DNA of 64,000 nt from Achatina immaculata (GCA_009760885.1 CM019709.1:33661033-33725032); one strand, 5' to 3'. Positions 11,201 through 21,110 are shown, counted from the stretch's first letter. Notes: generated by a model not told the origin, from the sequence alone. A program made the numbers and translations.

Positions 11201-11312
11201 TCACCTGTGCTCTTTCACCTGTGTTCTTTCAAAGCTCTTGCTCAACCTGCCATTTTGTGTTTTCACAGGTGCTTCTGGTGACTCATCACTGAAGGTTAAA
11301 AAACAAAAGTAA
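2118..11312 (+). CDS. TMX3: TMX3 orthologue (protein disulfide-isomerase TMX3), 3' part of gene, five exons
   Basis: TMX3 is an ER type-I membrane thioredoxin-family oxidoreductase. Seen: exons 2118-2295, 3620-3673, 7072-7140, 8014-8239 and 11269-11312, each with AG acceptor and GT donor (last exon ends in TAA). Conserved blocks match what I recall of vertebrate TMX3, not an alignment: ISREKCATFP, RLHKIVEEVAFAQREKFHR, GGTGFLMRLRGIFFD, then a hydrophobic helix GLPAVIISMLCYGLC, an acidic cytosolic tail and C-terminal KKQK. The order of blocks is the same as in TMX3. The CXXC thioredoxin domain and signal peptide lie before the window. Junctions 1-2 (phase 2), 3-4 (phase 0) and 4-5 (phase 1) are consistent. 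Exon 2 (ends phase 2) cannot join exon 3 (starts phase 0), so at least one exon between them, encoding about 60 residues in vertebrates, is missing or unrecognised. Introns are packed with minisatellites and a LINE. Confidence 0.85.
2461..2482. repeat. poly(A) run in TMX3 intron
   Basis: About 20 A in a row within otherwise featureless intron (2296-3057). No retroposon body was recognised next to it. Confidence 0.5.
3058..3350 (-). repeat. unclassified interspersed repeat with 91-codon ORF
   Basis: Minus-strand ORF 3339-3064 (MDKGDTAKAVLDRLLENEE start, NAAKPESEF end) looks coding. Part of it (HLTGT.S..TL and the sequence around the stop) recurs in the other orientation at about 22.60-22.745 kb. 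No family recognised; probably the end of a transposon protein. It lies in a TMX3 intron. Confidence 0.5.
3620..3673 (+). CDS. TMX3: TMX3 exon (RLHKIVEEVAFAQREKFHR)
   Basis: A 54-nt exon between tctgttttcag and gtaagttttg. It starts with one base that completes the AG left by the previous exon (Arg) and ends again in phase 2. The encoded RLHKIVEEVAFAQREKFHR resembles the amphipathic segment that follows the ISREK block in TMX3. The donor is followed within about 20 bp by a 40-bp minisatellite. Confidence 0.85.
3695..3995. repeat. 40-bp minisatellite in TMX3 intron
   Basis: About 7-8 copies of a unit containing TGCTCAACAAAATGTTTGTA and GAATCAGTCATGAC, with few substitutions. Starts about 20 bp after an exon donor. 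Confidence 0.9.
4095..5550 (+). mobile_element. LINE family A, 5'-truncated, intact RT core
   Basis: The longest LINE here. Frame 4110-5109 carries RT motifs QAGFRKGRSCIDH, FIDFEKAFDSV (catalytic Asp), GVKQGCVLSPTLF and the FADD box. Near 5090 a one-base indel shifts the frame; the continuation through GSECW, LGHVLRMTDNSLPKIALRW and GRPKETWRRT runs to about 5529. The 3' end is GGCACTTAAGGTTCAGA followed by (GA)n. The AP endonuclease region is absent. Similarity of the thumb region to RTE/BovB-type RTs (VYLGS followed by a GD.-type segment) suggests an RTE-related clade (inference). Confidence 0.85.
5551..5799. other. no recognised feature
   Basis: Intron DNA with a poly(A) run near 5735-5748. 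The missing TMX3 exon was looked for here and not found. Confidence 0.5.
5800..6050 (+). mobile_element. SINE family B copy 1
   Basis: A tRNA-like head with B-box-like GGTTTGATTCC, and a body ending AACACTTCACACCCCCTA then GGCATGCAAATGGCA and (ATA)-rich tail. The same head and 3' end recur inverted at 15690-15975. Confidence 0.65.
6330..6880 (+). mobile_element. LINE family K C-terminal remnant
   Basis: Decayed frames give CKVWTVSKEINRRLESAELW, FLRRMLKVHWTARKSNKEVL and a later RKMFDGLVSWQGK / LWEDMI-like end, the thumb-to-tail order of RTE-type LINE proteins. Several stops and shifts. Related end at 61.0-61.5 kb. Confidence 0.6.
7072..7140 (+). CDS. TMX3: TMX3 exon (juxtamembrane, AFGGTGFLMRLRGIFFDVLS)
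   Basis: A 69-nt phase 0-0 exon between ttgttttgtttcag and gtaagc, encoding 23 residues. The GG..FLMRLR.IFFD pattern matches the juxtamembrane luminal segment of TMX3. A 33-bp minisatellite begins about 16 bp after the donor. Confidence 0.8.
7156..7635. repeat. 33-bp minisatellite in TMX3 intron
   Basis: About 14 units of CATTAAGTGTTCCATGACAT plus GTCCGCACACAAT. A period of 33 (11 codons) keeps frames open on both strands, which explains the apparent long ORFs. Begins about 16 bp after the donor at 7140. Confidence 0.95.
7636..8008. repeat. ~30-bp AT-rich minisatellite
   Basis: About 12 diverged units of AGAATTATAAGGTTTTAAAT plus GACAT.TCACAC, continuing from the 33-bp array and reaching the acceptor of the transmembrane exon at 8013. 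Confidence 0.9.
8014..8239 (+). CDS. TMX3: TMX3 exon (transmembrane helix and acidic cytosolic tail)
   Basis: A 226-nt exon from acceptor tctcacacag to donor ggaag|gtcagc. It encodes a single hydrophobic span (WLFLLMVGLPAVIISMLCYG), a Cys pair at the cytosolic face, then an acidic stretch rich in Glu/Asp and a Pro-rich PPPL motif. It joins the next exon in phase 1. TMX3 likewise has one C-terminal transmembrane helix followed by a charged cytosolic tail. Confidence 0.85.
8430..9000. repeat. 27-31-bp minisatellite with higher-order structure
   Basis: Units AATAAGATGAGATATATTC plus either TTACCAAG or CTTTGTTAACATG, in a mixed higher-order pattern. The first 190 bp of the intron (8240-8429) hold nothing else. 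Confidence 0.9.
9001..9425. repeat. 33-bp minisatellite
   Basis: About 13 units of ATATTTATTCTTTGCTACCC plus TGGCTTAGGTCAG, directly following the previous array. Confidence 0.9.
9925..10290 (-). mobile_element. LINE family L C-terminal fragment, copy 1
   Basis: Minus strand: AAEMWFYRKLGHITWRMKRT, then a YFGYIKRHNNILKTILEGK block and a Gly/Arg/Gln tail, i.e. the C-terminal region of an RTE-type LINE protein. Embedded in the minisatellite and duplicated with it. Confidence 0.7.
10545..10908 (-). mobile_element. LINE family L C-terminal fragment, copy 2
   Basis: Same fragment as 9925-10290 with only a few substitutions and a one-base change that shortens the open frame, showing the pair arose by local duplication rather than two insertions. 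Confidence 0.7.
11108..11232. repeat. 14-bp minisatellite next to TMX3 last exon
   Basis: Nine units of CTCTTTCACCTGTG (some TTCTTTCACCTGTG). Pyrimidine-rich, it ends about 38 bp before the terminal-exon acceptor and might supply extra pyrimidine tract. Confidence 0.9.
11269..11312 (+). CDS. TMX3: TMX3 terminal exon with KKXX ER-retrieval signal
   Basis: The acceptor is tgtgttttcacag. Joined in phase 1, it encodes GASGDSSLKVKKQK then TAA at 11310-11312. Lys at -3 and -4 from the C-terminus fit the KKXX COPI retrieval signal, as expected for an ER membrane protein; vertebrate TMX3 also ends in a dilysine signal. A 14-bp minisatellite ends about 38 bp upstream of this exon. Confidence 0.85.
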
Positions 11313-11557
11313 AATGAGTGAACAGCCACCGAGAACACCTGCTTTGAAAGTGGTGAAGTTCAGTATAAATAGCCCAGAAGTGAAGATGCTTTGTTTTTTT
11401 TTTAAACTTTTGCTATTGAAGAGCCTATCTCACCAGATTATGTTTATGTATACCATTACTGATAAACCTCCTTTGTCTTCGCTCAAAACGGCACCATTTT
11501 AGTGTATGTGTGTAAAGAGAAAATATGGGCTGTTTTAGAGAAGAACAAAACAGTGAA

Positions 11558-11563
11558 AATAAA
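11558..11563 (+). promoter_or_regulatory. TMX3 polyadenylation signal AATAAA
   Basis: AATAAA lies about 245 bp after the TMX3 stop codon, in AT-rich 3'UTR-like sequence. It is the first canonical signal downstream of the stop, so it likely sets the transcript end near 11575-11590. Confidence 0.6.
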
Positions 11564-11589
11564 ATGCTTATCCTGTAGCTCGTGGATTC

Positions 11590-12084
11590 TTTTTTCTGCT
11601 GTGAAATAATTTATCTCCATTCATTCACTGCTTTTGGTTTAATCCTTCCTGCAATTGTCTAGGAGGATTATGCGGATTTGGAATCATAAAACGTGAACAC
11701 AGTCTCAAAGATTCTCAAGTTTATGAGGATACTGCAGATACTTAATTCTCGTTATAAAGATCAAGACTTTTGGCTAAGGGAGATAATTGTTAGCAGTTGG
11801 AGGGTTTGATTGCATTGTCTCCCTCTTGTGACTTGGTGATACCCTGTGAGGGAACTGCCCAGGTAAGCGATACATCTGGTTGCACCCTAAGTTTATAAAT
11901 AGTATCCATGTCAGAAAACTTTGAAGGCATATGACTGTTCCCCGCCCTTTTTGTAGTATATTATGGATGTTGCGGTTGTATTTTTTAAATAGCTGATATT
12001 ACAGGATGTGCCAAAAGTTACTATATTGTAGCATTATTTTAATAGCGCAGTTATATTTTCAGCTAACTAAAGCGTAGGAGGTAA
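11590..12084. other. no recognised feature
   Basis: Intergenic sequence after TMX3. No ORF, repeat or element recognised. Confidence 0.5.
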
Positions 12085-12365
12085 AATCCCAGTGTCCATG
12101 CCATTAAGGCATAATGGGGTCGTGGTGTAAGTCCGCATGTCCAAGACCTTCAGTTGCATGAAAGTGTGATGTAGTCAGTGTCACACCTGGCTGGATTTAC
12201 CTTCCCAGGTTTCTCTGGTACCCGTTTGTTTTTTTAGGGGCTGGGTGGACTCTGGGCATTTTTTGGTCTGGTGGTACCGGGAAAAAAAAAAAATACCTGT
12301 GGCAGGGATCCCAGTACCTCCATATTAGTAGACTGAGTGCCTAACCACTGAGCCAGCCAGGCCAC
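12085..12365 (-). mobile_element. SINE family A copy 2
   Basis: Same layout as the 1780-2048 copy: 3' end CCATGCCATTAAGGCATAAT, central GTGTCACACCTGGCTGG, tRNA head at the right (CTAACCACTGAGCCAGCCAGGC). The B box is degraded. Confidence 0.7.
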
Positions 12366-12587
12366 CTAAATAAAATGTATGTCAAGCAAATTAATAATTG
12401 CACACAAAATATATATATATAAATAAATAAAATTTTAAAAAATATATTAAATATAAAAATCTGAAACAAATCATGAAAAAATTATGGTAAGGTAGATGTG
12501 GCCTACCATGTATAATGAAGTTAATGAAAGCAAGCATCAGATTAGATGGAAGACTTCCGACTGTTACTTCAAGGATGGTAGATATAA

Positions 12588-12855
12588 TAAAAGACGCTGG
12601 CGATGGTTGGGACATGTGCTCCGGATGACTGACAACTCACTACCAAAAATAGCACTAAGATGGACACCACAGGGGAACAGAAGTAAGGGTAGACCAAAAG
12701 AGACATGGAGAAGAACAACAGAGAGGATGTTGAGCAATAGAGGGCTCACCTGGGCAAGAGCGAAAAAAAAAGGCAAAGGACAGGGGTTTGTGGAAAACCC
12801 TTGCGGAAGCCCCATGTCCCATGGGCATTTCAGGTTCAGAGAGAGAGAGATATAT
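12588..12855 (+). mobile_element. LINE family A 3' fragment
   Basis: Encodes RRWRWLGHVLRMTDNSLPK, then GRPKETWRRT, nearly identical to 4095-5550, and ends CATTTCAGGTTCAGA plus (GA)n. Very 5'-truncated. The 12366-12587 flank is AT-rich with nothing else. Confidence 0.8.
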
Positions 12856-12983
12856 AATAATTTTTTTGTGTATGGGTCTTCTGTAGTCAACCGCTTATCG
12901 GCAGTGATGTGAACAAAGAACCTGTTGTCACAAGGCAGGTTAGAATCCTGACCAGCATTGTCTTTTCTGATGCTGACAAATGT

Positions 12984-13300
12984 AAGTGGTCTCCGAGTTA
13001 CGAACATCCAAATTATGTGCCACCTGTGGTTATGAACAACCCCCAGAAAGCCTGCTGTTTTAAAAATTCTAGTTTTGTACAATGGTGTGTAAGAACAAAC
13101 GGGCGCTACTTTGTGGCATGCATCAAAACGTCGCACATCTACAGCAGTTTGTCAGTTTCCTTAATGTTTTTTTATGCATAGAAAGGTATGCTGTATACTG
13201 TGTAACATGCATTAGAAACAAACTGTTCCAGCTTAATACAAATTCATCTTCAAGACAGACTTAAGAACAGAATTCATTCATAATTCGAGGACTGCCTGTA
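12984..13300. mobile_element. MITE with CGAGTTACGAA ends (Tc1/mariner-pogo type)
   Basis: The left end TA-AGTGGTCTCCGAGTTACGAA and right end (read inverted) TA-CAGGCAGTCCTCGAATTATGAA are imperfect inverted repeats next to TA dinucleotides. No transposase. Ends like CAGTCCCCGAGTTACGAAC are typical of pogo/Tigger-type MITEs (recall). Confidence 0.5.
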
Positions 13301-13573
13301 TAACATCAGTGACATCATGATCTGTCATCTGTGGCATAATCATCAAACATCTCCTATCCAGCAGAGATTGCACAGCAGAGAAGATGATATTATCTTATCT
13401 CTAGTCTGTGCCAGTCAGGCATTGGTCATCATTGATTTCCACAACCATCCATCCTTTTCTTTTTCTATAAGCTGTGTTTTAGACTGTGCTCTGTGCCACT
13501 CTTTTAGTCCATCAGGTATCTTGTTTATCTGTCTTCCTCTGTCCCTTTTTCCTCTCCAGTTTTCCTGTTGTCA
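13301..13573. other. no recognised feature
   Basis: Between two MITEs; open frames here show no similarity I recognise. Confidence 0.4.
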
Positions 13574-13577
13574 TTAA

Positions 13578-14270
13578 CTCTTCACGTGCCATAATCGCTA
13601 TAGTGAGAATTTCCGGTTACTGAGTTGCGTGCCATAGTCGTTATAGTGACAATTCATTTGTTTCAATAAAACCAACCGGTGTAATATTTAGATTGTACAT
13701 ATTTCGTTCACGTTTCCGGTGACATTTTTCAAAATTGGGGAAGAGTTTTTAGTTACGAGCGATGCTGAGCAAGAAAAAGGAAGAGAAACATCGAAATTTT
13801 TCAATTTTTGATGATGTAGATAGGGGTATGGACATGGCCTGTGACCACCCCACTGCTCTTGAATGTATCCTAAGTAGATTTAGACATATTAGACAACTGT
13901 AGAAATAGTTAGTATGTTATTTCAGACATTAATTTAGCGAGAATGCAACATAGAATCACAATACGAGATCGACAAGTAGATCTAGACATCTCAGATGGTA
14001 AGTAGTGCATATCTAGACCTAGCCGATGGTGAGCTGGGCACAATCATTGTCTAAAAACACCACATTACTTCTTTTTCCCTAAAACAACTCTGCAGTTACG
14101 AAAATTTCATACATTTAGTTATACTTTGAAACATAATAAGTACACGGAAGTACATGTAAATACTGTTTTCCATTCCATTTTACAACTATACCCCCTAACA
14201 TATCAAGACCCGCGGTTTTTATGTGGCATGAACGGGAACGTCCGCGTTTTTTTCTTGGGCACGTGAAGAG
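13578..14270. mobile_element. TTAA-flanked element P3 (piggyBac-like)
   Basis: TTAA at 13574-13577 and 14271-14274. Inverted ends CTCTTCACGTGCC... and ...GGCACGTGAAGAG (13/13). About 693 bp, no intact transposase; a short frame near 13762 (MLSKKKEEKHRNFSIFDDV) may be leftover coding sequence. Confidence 0.65.
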
Positions 14271-14274
14271 TTAA

Positions 14275-14695
14275 GTGTTCCAGTTTGCCTCTTCTTAAAA
14301 CATGTCCAGCAAATCTGGAGAGGATATATCCATACTCATAAGTGTAGAATGTACCAGAATTTGATCTGAACTCGAATGTCTGATGAAGACCCAGAAAAGG
14401 AGAAAGATAAAACCTGTATGGTGAGGCACACCGCACAATACTTGTGGCTGTCAATATGTTAAGAGAAAAAAAAGAATGGATATTTGTGTAAAAAAGTTGG
14501 TCATATAAAAAACTAGAACTAGAAATACAACAAAAACTTGGGAAGGAAGTTATTTGAAGAATGGAAGTATCTATTTCCAGACAGTTCCTATAATTTGCAT
14601 CCAGCAGAGGAAAAAAAGATGAGGTGAGTCAGAAATAAAGTCATAAATTTGTAAGGATTTTGTAACTGGCTCATACAGAATGAGTTGTATCTGAT
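14275..14695. other. no recognised feature
   Basis: Intergenic DNA without identifiable genes or repeats. Confidence 0.4.
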
Positions 14696-14697
14696 GG

Positions 14698-14988
14698 GTA
14701 AGGTGAAATTCCTGTCTCCATCCCATTAAGACATATTGGGGATACGGAGTTTGGCCCATATTTTCCGTGACCTTCGGCACATGAAAGTGTGATGTGGTCA
14801 GTATCACGCCCTGGCCGCTTTACAGTCATGAAACTGTGATTGCTCTGGTACCCATTTTTATAGGCTGGGTGAACCCTGGGGCCTTTTTGGTGTGAACCAG
14901 AAAAAAACCCCACAGCTGGGACTCGAACCCGGTACCACCAGATTAGTAAACCGAGTAGCCTAACCACTCAGCTAACCAGGAGTGGAGT
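14698..14988 (-). mobile_element. SINE family A copy 3
   Basis: tRNA head at the right (GGGACTCGAACCCGGTACCA = inverted B box; CTAACCACTCAGCTAACCAGG = inverted A-box side), central TCAGTATCACGCCCTGGCCG, 3' end near 14700. Closest in layout to copies at 1780 and 12085. Confidence 0.75.
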
Positions 14989-15532
14989 GTGGAAAAGGTA
15001 TTGTTAAAAAAAAGCAAGATGTGGGTGAAGGAACAGGACTGTAATAACCTATCTTTTCGAAGTTCAGGACACTCTGTCAAGTTAAGTGTATGTTTGTAGG
15101 TGGGAGAGGGTATGAATTAGTGTAAAGTTAAATTTGAATTTTATTCAGTAGACCGGGTTTATAACTTTACTTCCAAATGTGTCAGTCAGGTCTACTTGTT
15201 GTACCTCTCCATAGAGTGAATTTTATTCAAGATAGCAACGTTTTCATTAGGATAGATTTTTTTAAAAAAGACTAGAGTGATACAGTTTTTGAGACAGGTC
15301 CTTAAAATATGGGACTCTCTCTCTCTCTCTTGTAATATGGGATGATTGATCACTTTAACTGTAATGGACTGGGGAGAGAGATAGAAAACAGAGAAGTAAT
15401 GGATTATATCAATGCAGATCTTCGAGCAAAAGAAAAAAGGGAAGGAGTTTTTGGTTTCCAAGGTGTTCACTTAACTATTGTTCAACTTATTTAACTATAA
15501 ATATTTTTATTTTTTTATTTTGTAGAAAAGTA

Positions 15533-15583
15533 ATGTGTGTGCGTGCGTGCGTGCGTGTGTGTGTGTGTCTGTCTGTCTGTCTG

Positions 15584-15614
<31 letters not shown>
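15533..15614. repeat. compound microsatellite (GTGC)n(GT)n(CTGT)n(AT)n
   Basis: Consecutive short tracts of GTGC, GT, CTGT and AT. The sequence 14989-15532 before it shows no feature except a (CT)n tract at about 15316-15330. Confidence 0.95.
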
Positions 15615-15689
15615 TAGTGCTACATATGTATATTTTACACATTGATATTAGGTAATTTGAATGTATGCATGTAGGTTTGTATGTATCAG

Positions 15690-15975
15690 TGATCTCTATC
15701 CCATGGCATTTGCATGGTGTAGGGGTTGTGAAGTGTTACTGTCTTCACATGCTTAGGCCACTACAGCATTTGAGGTAGGGATGCCAGCACCTGTCCTCAC
15801 TGCCTTTGTTTTCCCTAGGGAAGCTTCAGGCATCCATTTTATGAGGCTGGGTTGACCCTGGGACCAGTTAGTCCAAAAAAAAATAATAAAAACTCTCCGC
15901 CTGGATGTGAGAATTGGACCAGGAACTTTCTTATTGGTAGGCAAGTGCACTAACAACTGTGCCACCCAAGCTATA
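15690..15975 (-). mobile_element. SINE family B copy 2
   Basis: Inverted relative to the 5800-6050 copy: 3' end GGCATTTGCATGGTGTAGGG on the left, tRNA-like head (CACTAACAACTGTGCCACCC) on the right. Confidence 0.65.
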
Positions 15976-16059
15976 TGTTTCAGATGTGAATGTACAGATG
16001 ATTTTAATGATTTTTCTAAAATAGCTTTTTGTGATAAGGTGTAAGTTTGTTTGGCCTTT

Positions 16060-17060
16060 GTTTCACAAGAATTGTTAGATTTTTTTAATGTAGATCTATA
16101 GTTGATATTTCATTTGCTAGATGATGCATGTAGATCAATAATTGATGTTTTGTTGCTAGATGGCATATGTAGATCTAGAGTTGATGGCTAGATGACACAT
16201 GTAGATCAGTAATTGATGTTTTGTTGCTAGATGGCATATGTAGATCTATAGTTGATGTTTGGTTGGTAGACGGCATACATAGATCTACAGTTGATGTTTG
16301 CTCACTGGATGACATGGCTAATTTTACGAAGGTCATACCGAAAGTCGTGAACAAAATTTTTTTTAAAAATCAGAATTTATAGATAGATGATATACATAGA
16401 TCTATAGTTGATGTTTGGTTGCTAGATTGCATATGTAGAGATGTTTGGTTGCTAGATGACATGTGTAACAATAATTGATGTTTAGTTGTTAGATGACATG
16501 TGTGGATCTATAGTTACATTTGGTTGTTAGATGATATATGGGTCTATAGTTATGTTTGGTTGTTAGTTGACACATGTGGATCTATAGTTATGTTTGGTTG
16601 TTAATAACATATGGATCTATAGTTATGTTTGGTTGTTAGATGACACATGTGGATCTATAGTTATGTTTGGTTGTTAAATAACATATGGATCTATAGTTAT
16701 GTTTGGTTATTAGATGACACATGTGGATCTATAGTTATGTTTGGTTGTTAGATGACATGTGGATCTATAATTAATGTTTGGTTGTTAGATGACACATGTG
16801 GATTTATAGTTAATGTTTGTTGTTAAATGACATGTGTGGATCTATAGTTAATGTTTGGTTGTTAGATGACATGTGTGGTTCTATAGTTAATGTTTGGTTG
16901 TTAGATGACACATGTGGATCTATAGTTAATGTTTGGTTATTAGATGACACATGTGGATCTATAGTTACGTTTGGTTGATAGATGACATGTGGATCTGTAG
17001 TTATGTTTGGTTGTTAGATGGCACATGTGGATCTATAGTTATGTTTGGTTGCATGAAGAT
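16060..17060. repeat. ~38-bp minisatellite
   Basis: Some 25 units of TTGGTTGTTAGATGACACAT plus GTGGATCTATAGTTATG, more diverged at the left end. Starts and ends gradually. Confidence 0.9.
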
Positions 17061-17301
17061 CTCTTTTTTCTGTAAATTTGAATGTGAGTTCTTCTGCAGC
17101 TCATACTGTGGTCTAGACCAGTTCTTGGGTCACACCCTCATGACCTTGGTAGGAATGTGATGGTTGGTTTTGGCCCAGAGCATTCTAGTTAGCCCACCTG
17201 TGGAAATGGGCTCATCCTAGAGCTGGGGAAGGAGGGGAGGCAACCAAGCATGATACAGAGACCACACAGTCCATTACCATGCTAACATGGTGAAGAAAAT
17301 A

Positions 17302-18569
17302 CGAGGGGTGATTGATAAGTTCTCGGCATAAGGTACAAATACTTGAAATGCAGTTGATATTAGGTGCATTTGTAGATCAGGTTAATGTAAGATTAAACAC
17401 AAAGTTTCAAGAAATTAACTGCAACCAGTTTTTTTTTACACGCTACTGAAGTGGTAACGGGTGGCAGAAATTGAGAAAATGGATAAAATTTCTCATCGAG
17501 CAGTCATTCGCTACCTCTGCATCAAGGACTTATCATCAAAGGAGATCCATGAGGATATGGTAGAGACTCTAGGGGAGAGTACCCCTTATTACAGCACAGT
17601 GAAGAAATGGGCAGCTCATTTCAAACATGGAAGGTAGTGTCTGGAAGATGATACCCGTCCAAGAAGACCAAGAATGGTAACCACCGATGAAACCACCGTC
17701 AGAATCCATGACATGATAATGGAGGATCAGCGACTAACTGAGCTGTACATTGCTACTGAGTTGGGCATCTCCCAGGAATGTGTTCATGCCATTATTCATA
17801 ATGATCTTCAAATGACAAAGGTCTCTGCTCCATGGGTCCCGAAACTTCTTGGAGCTGATCACAAATGACAGCGTCTCAACATGTCAGGAGACAATCTTGG
17901 CCATTTTTCTGCAGATCCTGAAAAGTTTCTTCAGCAATTTGTGACTGGATGAGACCTGGGTTCATCATTTTCAACCAGAAACCAAAGAACAGTCAAAGCA
18001 GTGGAAACATCATGGATCCCCACCTCCAAAGAAAGCAAAGGTGGTTCTGTCTGCAGGCAAAGTGATGGCTTCCATCTTTTGGGATTCAGAAGGTGTGCTA
18101 TTGGTAGACTATCTTCAAAAGGGCAGAACAGTTACCAGGGCCTATTACGCTAATCTTGTGAAGCAACTGCGGGTCAAATTGAAGGAAAAGCGTCAAGGGA
18201 AATTGACGAGAGGAGTCATCTTTCGGCAAGACAATGCTCCAGTTCACAAGTCGGCGGTAGCAATGGCTGCCTTTCATGAATGCGGCTTCCAGCATCTTGA
18301 ACATCCTCCTTATTCCACAGATTTGGCCCCTTCAGACTTTTACCTGTTTACCAAACTCAAAAAGGAGCTCAGTGGTCACAAATTTGCTTCAGGTGATGAT
18401 GCCATTCATGCTGTTCTACTGGCACAAGATGCTGACTTTTACAAAGAAGGGATCCATATGCTCCAGGATCATTGGAGTGTGCATGGGACTATGTTAAGAA
18501 ATAACCCAAAAAAGTTGTCCACAAATAATCCGTTGTACCTTATGCTGAGAACTTATCAGTCACCCCTCA
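17302..18569 (+). mobile_element. mariner transposon, full length, inactivated
   Basis: About 1268 bp flanked by TA. Inverted ends CGAGGGGTGATTGATAAGTT and (right, inverted) TGAGGGGTGACTGATAAGTT differ at few positions. Intergenic DNA lies on both sides (17061-17299 and 18600-19059 hold nothing recognised). Typical size for Tc1/mariner, mariner family. Confidence 0.9.
17479..18560 (+). pseudogene. mariner transposase pseudogene (DD34D-type)
   Basis: Start MDKISHRAVIRYL with an HTH region (KDLSSKEIHEDM) and the linker WVPKLL, then DETWVHHF (first Asp), QDNAPVHKS (second Asp) and YSTDLAPSDFYLF (third Asp). The cut-and-paste catalytic triad is present, but in-frame stops interrupt it near 17637 (after HFKHGR), 17866 and 17948, and the C-terminus runs into the inverted repeat. 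Expected family length is about 345 residues. Confidence 0.9.
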
Positions 18570-19059
18570 TATGTCTGCTACAATTATTGGTAGCTTAGAA
18601 CAAGTCCTGTCAGTACCTATACAACACATGAACATTTATGCTTTATGTGGAATTAAAGTGCCTTGTAACTTATCTTTGGTAAACTTTCACTGTATGGTTT
18701 TTGTTTTTGTTTTTTTTATTTTTAAACAAGATTTGTGCATCCTTTCATTTCATAGATCTTCTTCATGTTGTAAGATGTTCCACAGATTATAATTTTGAAA
18801 TCTTAAAATATTTTTGAAATTGATTTTAAACTGAAAAGTTAAGAAAAACTGGACTGCAGCTTTTGTGTTAATCTTTAATCTTGACTGATGTGTAGCATTG
18901 ATGGTCTCTTTCATTTCTTTTTATGAAATTTGACAATGTGTTCAGTATGCCTGTTTGGGAGGACTCTGGCAGATATATATGATCTGCCATAAGTGTTGTT
19001 GAGCATTCTGGTATTGTCATTTTTTTGAAGTGGAGAAATCATGTTATTATTGTTCTTGC

Positions 19060-19190
19060 AAAGGTATACGTCAGTCATGTATTATCAGTGTTTGATCATC
19101 AGTTATATGTTGTGGCTGTCATTAGTCATGTGTGATATCAGTCATTTGATATCATTTGATATTTGATATCAATCATTTGTTATTATTCTA
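19060..19190. repeat. degenerate minisatellite, CAGTCATGTGTTATCAGT type
   Basis: A few poorly conserved units like those of the 9.6-11.0 kb array. Confidence 0.5.
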
Positions 19191-19239
19191 GTGAACAAAG
19201 ATTGTTCTTGAATAGAAACATTCTAGCAGACTGTGTTTT

Positions 19240-19500
19240 GAAATTATTGAATATTCTGTTGGTGGCATTCTAGAAATTCAGTTATTTGCATGTCCCTTGC
19301 GGAACTTTGCCTCCCAAATAGCTCTCCTGTAAGCCTCTTGGTTGTAAGGAAATTACCCTGCTGCTGATGGATCCATTTGCAGATCGTCAGCGATGTCTTG
19401 CAACCATCTTCGCTTTGGTCTTCCTCTCTATCCTTTTTCCCCATTACGTACCATTCCAAGACTCTCTTCTCTAAATTCTCATGATGTTTATAATTTCTAG
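19240..19500 (-). mobile_element. LINE family C 3' fragment
   Basis: 3' end GCATGTCCCTTGCGGAACTT and minus-strand block encoding the QDIADDL-type tail, shared with 24322-25168. More diverged, with stops. Confidence 0.65.
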
Positions 19501-19782
19501 AAATTAAATATTCTAATATTGTTGTTCTTGATGCTGCAGTTTTTTATTTTTTTTTTTTTTGTCTAGTGCATTCTTTAAGTTGCTGAAATGAAATAATCAG
19601 TGCTTTCACAGTTTCGGTTTTTGTAGAAATATTTACGTGGTTGTTAATAATCATGTGTGACATAAAAACATGGTTATGTACTGTTTGAGTGTGTAGATAG
19701 ATGAAACAGATATGCATCCTTAGAGAATTTGGTTTTTTTTTTTTAAGATTTAGTGATTGCTGTATCAGACTGCCTGACCTGT

Positions 19783-20050
19783 GATCAAGAAAAGAAGGTG
19801 GGCATATGTGGGCCACATGATAAGAGGAAACAATCAGATAATCACAAAACAAATCATCAGATGGGGAAACATCTGGAAGAAGAAAATAAAGAGGTTGACC
19901 TCGAAAGACTCTAATGAGAACACTAACAAGAGAGTCTTAAGATGACTTGCTTCAGATCCCTTGATGAAACTGAGAAGCTGACAGAGAATAGAGACTCATG
20001 GTGAGACACAGAGTGAGCCGTATGTTATGTCTGACGGCACAAGAAGGATT
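19783..20050 (+). mobile_element. LINE family B 3' fragment
   Basis: Contains the block for RRWAYVGHMIRGNNQIITKQ and the 3' end GGCACAAGAAGGATTAAGATG. The protein frame is broken. Nothing recognised in 19501-19782 apart from a T run. Confidence 0.6.
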
Positions 20051-20874
20051 AAGATGTTTTTTCATTACATGATGACATCAGATGATCTGTTCAGGCTTCA
20101 GTTGATGAATATGTAATCTCCGTAATTATTAGAGATGTATGGATCATACTTGTAATGGCCAAAATTAAGACATTCATTTCAGAGAAAAAAAGTTGAATAT
20201 GAAAATTTCAAATATTCACATATATTTCTTGAGAATAAGCAAAAAAAAAAAAAAGAATTCTAATAGGTGATATTGCCTGCTTTAATGTACTTTTTTTTAC
20301 AGCATTAGATAGACAACACATGCTTCAGTGACACCAGTTTCTTGGGCACTGTCAGAAATATCTAATTTCAGACTGCGATCTCATGAATTTAGCATGTAAT
20401 CTGTAATCCATAATCAGAGATTGGCATCCGCACCCTCTGGGCATTCCCATATGTGCCCCGCCTTCCGTTCCAGCGGCCAGTGAGGTGTGTGCCTGCTGGT
20501 GGAGCTAGTCACACGCTGCTTGTGGCATGTAGTCTTTATCTGATAGCCTGTTTAATGTGGATAGAATAATGGTAAGACTGGTGTGCACGGTGTTGTGGCA
20601 CTGGTTCAAAGGTGCCGGCAGAATGAAGGATTGACTGGACTAGCCGCTGGTACACCCCTACCGTGCTCATAGTTTGTTTTTTAAGACCAGCGCTGTTCCA
20701 CACTTGATGGTTTTTTCAGAGGATCAAACCCTGCCAGCTTCCTAGGTGGGATAAATGCTTTTGGGCAAATTTTGGCTAGTCTGGGATCATTCTTTTCTCA
20801 TCTTACCTCTAGTCATGAATAGCAGTGTCAGTGCTATCTTAACATAGGGATGTTTTTAATGTAATTACAGTGTG
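20051..20874. other. no recognised feature
   Basis: More GC-rich near 20.42-20.75 kb but without open frames or splice pairs I trust. Confidence 0.4.
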
Positions 20875-21110
20875 GAACAATAAAGAGGTCATGGAATGGG
20901 AGGACAAGCTCTCGCCTGGAATCCCTAGGGGAAGGTGGAAACAGGGAAGACCTAGAAACACCTGGTGAAATAGTCTTGAAACAGAGATCAGAAAGATTGA
21001 CTGCACCTGGAGACAGATAGGAGAAAAGGCCTAGAACAGAAAAAAAATGGATAACCCTTGTTTATAGCCTTTGTCCCAGATGGGGATAAAGAAGCCGAGA
21101 TAGACAGAAT
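20875..21110 (+). mobile_element. LINE family F C-terminal fragment
   Basis: Frames give GRPRNTW, then IDCTWRQIGEKA and MDNPCL.PLSQMG, the pattern of a LINE tail (GRPRNTWRR...L..G..W...). Contains stops. Confidence 0.55.

Noticed and set aside
12909..13181. 90-codon ORF with host-like composition
   Set aside because: Lies across the start of a MITE with inverted ends; no splice sites, no family.
17674..18598. active mariner transposase
   Set aside because: Three in-frame stops and a C-terminus running into the inverted repeat; inactive as it stands.
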